A stretch of 64,000 nucleotides of DNA from Bradyrhizobium sp. 199. Its GTDB lineage: Bacteria; Pseudomonadota; Alphaproteobacteria; Rhizobiales; Xanthobacteraceae. The stretch lies in the NCBI RefSeq assembly GCF_023073355.1, contig NZ_JADPJI010000008.1:1-64000 (forward strand). The letters run 5' to 3'. The notes under the pieces were generated by a model that was not told where the DNA came from, made no database searches, and was given only the letters and a program-made list of their open reading frames with translations. The position numbers and the translations under genes are program-made. Each line of letters begins with the position of its first letter. Position 1 is the stretch's first letter. Positions 61,374 to 64,000 of this stretch are shown one piece after another.

Positions 61374-63245
61374 ATGACCTCCGTGACTGACGACCTGCCG
61401 CTGGCGGCGGATTTTCCCCAAGCAACCGTCGAAGACTGGCGCAAGCTGGTCGACGGCGTGCTGAAGGGCGCGCCGTTCGAAAAGCTGGTCGGCAAGACCT
61501 ATGACGGAATCAAGATCGAGCCGCTCTATCCGCGCGCCAGAGGCGTTGAGCCCGTGGTGGGGCGGCCGGCCGCCGCGCCCTGGCAGATCATCCAGCGGAT
61601 CGACCATCCCGATGCGGCGCTCGCCAATGCGCAGGCCCTCACCGATCTCGAGAACGGCGCGACCGGGCTCGCGCTGGTGTTCGCCGGCGGCAGCGGCGCT
61701 CATGGTTTCGGCCTGGAACCGTCGGCCGAGGCGGTCGCAAGAGTTTTGAAGGACATTCACCTCGATGCCGGCATCGGCCTCGAACTCCAGATCGGGCCGC
61801 AGTCGCGGATGGCCGCGATCCATGTCGCGGAATATGTGAAGAGCCGCGGCCTTGACCCCGCCGCCTGCGACATCCGCTTCGGGCTCGATCCGCTCGCAGC
61901 CGCCGCGGTGTGGGGCCATAGCCCCTATACGTGGGAGGAAATTATCCCGGCCGTCGCCGGCGCCATCAAGGGGCTCGCCGGGCTCGGCTTCAAGGGACCG
62001 TTTGCCTCGGCCGATGGACGCGTGATCCACGACGCCGGCGGCTCGGAGGTGCAGGAGCTCGCCTTTGTGCTCGCCTGCGGCGTCGCCTATTTGCGCGCCA
62101 TCGAGGGCGCCGGCGTTCCGCTTGAGCAGGCGCAGGGCATGGTCTACGCGCGGCTTGCCGCGGATGCAGATCAGTTTCTCACCATGGCAAAATTCCGCGC
62201 ATTGCGGCTGCTGTGGGCCCGCATCGAGACGGCGTGCGGGCTGACGCCAAAACCGCTGTTCATCGCCGCCGATACCGCCTGGCGCATGTTGACGCAGCGC
62301 GACCCCTACGTGAACATGCTGCGGGCGACCATCGCGACGTTCGCCGCCGGGCTCGCCGGCGCCAACGCGATCACCGTGCTGCCGCACACGCTGGCGCTTG
62401 GCCTGCCCGATCCCTTCGCGCGGCGCGTGGCGCGCAACACGCAAGCCCTGCTGCTGGAAGAGAGCAACCTTGCCAAGGTCAGCGATCCCGCGGCAGGCAG
62501 CGGCGGCATCGAGACGCTGACGGCGCAACTGTGCGAGGCGGCGTGGGCTCTATTTCAGGAGAGCGAGAGAGCCGGCGGCGCGTTTGCCGCGCTTCAGCAA
62601 GGCCTGTTCCAGAGCAAGGTCGCGGCCGCTCGCAAAGCGCGTGACGCCAACATCGCAAAACGCCGCGACGTGCTGACGGGCGCCAGCGAGTTTCCGAACC
62701 TGCACGAGAGCGAAACGAACGTGCTCAAAGCGACCCCGGTTGCGCTAGCACCGTACGGCGAGCAAAAATACAAGTTCGATGCGCTGCCGCCGATCCGGCT
62801 TGCGCAACCGTTCGAGGCGCTGCGCGACAAGTCCGATGCGGCGCTTAGGTTGCGCGGCGCGCGGCCGAAAGTATTTCTGGCCAATCTCGGCACGCCCGCC
62901 GATTTCACCGCGCGGGCGACCTTCGCGAAAAGCTTCTTCGAGGCCGGCGGCATCCAGACCGTCGACACCGAGGGCTTTGCCGATCCGGCCAAGCTGGCGG
63001 CCGCTTTCAAGGCGTCCGGCGCCGAGCTTGCTTGCCTCTGTTCGAGCGACAAGGTCTATGCCGGTCAGGCGGAACTCGCTGCCCGGGCCCTGCAAACGGC
63101 AGGCTGCAGACATATCTATCTGGCAGGCCGCCCGGCCGATGCCGAGGCGGCCTTGCGCGCGGCCGGCGTCACCGGTTTCGTCTTCGCCGGCGGCGATGCG
63201 CTTGCGACACTGCAAGACGCCTATCGACGGATGGAGCAGCCATGA
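61374..63245 (+). CDS. mutA: Methylmalonyl-CoA mutase small (beta) subunit
   Basis: The 623-residue subunit partners the catalytic large subunit that rearranges succinyl-CoA and methylmalonyl-CoA with coenzyme B12. It keeps the TIM barrel fold (PLYPRARGVEPVVGRP, PAAGSGGIETLTAQL) and a C-terminal Rossmann-like domain that does not carry the cobalt-binding DxHxxG. It is followed by a GFA gene overlapping by ATGA and then by the large subunit. Confidence 0.92.
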   Translation: MTSVTDDLPLAADFPQATVEDWRKLVDGVLKGAPFEKLVGKTYDGIKIEPLYPRARGVEPVVGRPAAAPWQIIQRIDHPDAALANAQALTDLENGATGLALVFAGGSGAHGFGLEPSAEAVARVLKDIHLDAGIGLELQIGPQSRMAAIHVAEYVKSRGLDPAACDIRFGLDPLAAAAVWGHSPYTWEEIIPAVAGAIKGLAGLGFKGPFASADGRVIHDAGGSEVQELAFVLACGVAYLRAIEGAGVPLEQAQGMVYARLAADADQFLTMAKFRALRLLWARIETACGLTPKPLFIAADTAWRMLTQRDPYVNMLRATIATFAAGLAGANAITVLPHTLALGLPDPFARRVARNTQALLLEESNLAKVSDPAAGSGGIETLTAQLCEAAWALFQESERAGGAFAALQQGLFQSKVAAARKARDANIAKRRDVLTGASEFPNLHESETNVLKATPVALAPYGEQKYKFDALPPIRLAQPFEALRDKSDAALRLRGARPKVFLANLGTPADFTARATFAKSFFEAGGIQTVDTEGFADPAKLAAAFKASGAELACLCSSDKVYAGQAELAARALQTAGCRHIYLAGRPADAEAALRAAGVTGFVFAGGDALATLQDAYRRMEQP

Positions 63246-63706
63246 ACGACACCAGCAAACCCGTTCTCACCGGCGGCTGCCAATGCGGGGCGGTACGCTT
63301 CGGAGTCACGACGGCGCCGAACAGAGTCTCGATCTGTCACTGTCGGATGTGCCAGAAGGCGGCCGGTGCGCCGTTCGCCTCCTTTGCCGACATCACCAAG
63401 ACCGATTTTGCGTGGACCAAGGGACAGCCGTCGTTCTTTCGCTCCTCCTCGATCGCCGAGCGCGGCTTTTGCGCGGCGTGCGGCACGCCGCTGAGCTTCG
63501 GCCGCATCGACGGCGACCGAATCGAGATCATGACCGGAGCCTTCGACCGCCCCGACCGGGTGATCCCGACGCGGCAGTTCGGCACCGAGTCCCGCCTCGG
63601 CTGGGTCGTCGGCATCGCCAATTTGCCGAGCCAGACCACGCAACAGAATTACGGACCGGAGAAGATGGCGACCATCGTCAGCCATCAGCATCCGGATCAT
63701 GATTGA
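63242..63706 (+). CDS. GFA-family zinc protein inside the mutase operon
   Basis: The 154-residue GFA-family protein has zinc cysteines in GGCQCGAVRF, CHCRMCQKAAGAPF and FCAACGTPLSFG. It overlaps mutA by 4 bases and lies 16 bases (or fewer, with an alternative start) before the large subunit, so it is translated as part of the mutase operon. A link with B12 or acyl-CoA metabolism is not known for this family. Confidence 0.9.
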   Translation: MNDTSKPVLTGGCQCGAVRFGVTTAPNRVSICHCRMCQKAAGAPFASFADITKTDFAWTKGQPSFFRSSSIAERGFCAACGTPLSFGRIDGDRIEIMTGAFDRPDRVIPTRQFGTESRLGWVVGIANLPSQTTQQNYGPEKMATIVSHQHPDHD

Positions 63707-63722
63707 TGATATGGTTGAAGCC

Positions 63723-64000
63723 ATGAGCCGCATTCCCAATTTCGCCAACGTCGCCTTCGAGCGAGCCGCCACCGGCACGCCGACCGGCGACGCCGAGCCG
63801 TGGCTGACGCCCGAGGGCATTCTGGTGAAGCCTGCCTATGGCGAGGCTGATCTGGCCGGGCTCGATTTCCTCGAGACCTATCCGGGCATCGCGCCTTATC
63901 TGCGCGGCCCCTACCCGACCATGTATGTCAACCAGCCCTGGACGGTCAGGCAATATGCCGGCTTCTCCACGGCGGAGGATTCCAACGCGTTCTACCGTCG
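63723..64000 (+). CDS. scpA: Methylmalonyl-CoA mutase large subunit, partial (3' end outside)
   Basis: The frame is open to the end of the window and encodes about 92 residues of the N-terminus: MSRIPNFANVAFERAATG, TPEGILVKPAYGEADLAGL, ETYPGIAPYLRGPYPTMYV, NQPWTVRQYAGFSTAEDSNAFYRR. These include the conserved substrate-channel arginine and tyrosine region. In-frame starts at 63699 and 63711 are possible. The gene would encode the B12-binding catalytic subunit pairing with mutA. Confidence 0.9.
   Translation, partial: MSRIPNFANVAFERAATGTPTGDAEPWLTPEGILVKPAYGEADLAGLDFLETYPGIAPYLRGPYPTMYVNQPWTVRQYAGFSTAEDSNAFYR

Overview
The window reads as a chromosomal segment of a high-GC alphaproteobacterium, most likely Bradyrhizobium or a close relative in the Nitrobacteraceae. 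This is inferred from the gene families present: a MucR/Ros-type regulator, DUF1491, DUF2336, DUF5330, an Omp25/RopB-like barrel, a split methylmalonyl-CoA mutase, and several families of palindromic intergenic repeats. I recognised no rRNA, tRNA, CRISPR array, complete insertion sequence or prophage.

Layout. 0.5-13 kb: a small exported protein, a thiamine-pyrophosphate enzyme, a soluble triple-GAF histidine kinase, a DHA2-type exporter, a YcgN-like cysteine-cluster protein, a class A penicillin-binding protein followed by a DUF1214/DUF1254 gene pair, and an outer-membrane beta-barrel protein with a clear terminator. 13-20.6 kb: an accessory stretch with small orphan genes, a cold-shock gene, a LysR regulator beside a Tat-exported NTF2-like protein, a secreted GlcG-like protein, an ATP-grasp-like protein and a zinc-ribbon protein whose 3' end is also present nearby as a decayed second copy. 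20.6-23.5 kb: a GFA protein and an arsenic locus made of a flavoprotein, arsR, a probable aquaporin remnant and arsC. The same 13-bp sequence lies in front of both ars transcription units.

23.5-31.7 kb is a catabolic region. A GntR/FCD regulator lies between a leftward unit (zinc-less alcohol dehydrogenase, extradiol-dioxygenase-like VOC protein, Bug/TctC binding protein) and a rightward unit (fumarylacetoacetate-hydrolase-family protein, DUF1185 protein). An identical 12-bp palindrome precedes both units. Next come a metallo-beta-lactamase-fold hydrolase and a divergent LysR regulator. 31.6-36.5 kb is a compact four-gene operon: an exported TPR-CHAT caspase-like protease, an exported Ig-like protein and two zinc-ribbon proteins, one of them multi-spanning in the membrane. 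This is the best candidate here for an undescribed system. 36.7-42.2 kb encodes Cus/Czc-type heavy-metal efflux with accessory metal-binding proteins.

42.3-64 kb is mostly housekeeping: a lipoprotein, DUF2336, DUF1491, a peptidoglycan-binding protein overlapping a PAS histidine kinase, DUF5330, SufE, a MucR-like regulator with altered zinc ligands, two membrane glycosyltransferases, a class II aldolase, an M20 peptidase, a HerA-like ATPase, DUF2267 and DUF4332 proteins, and folP-folB-folK. Last is a methylmalonyl-CoA mutase pair with a GFA gene inserted between its two subunits; the large subunit runs off the window.
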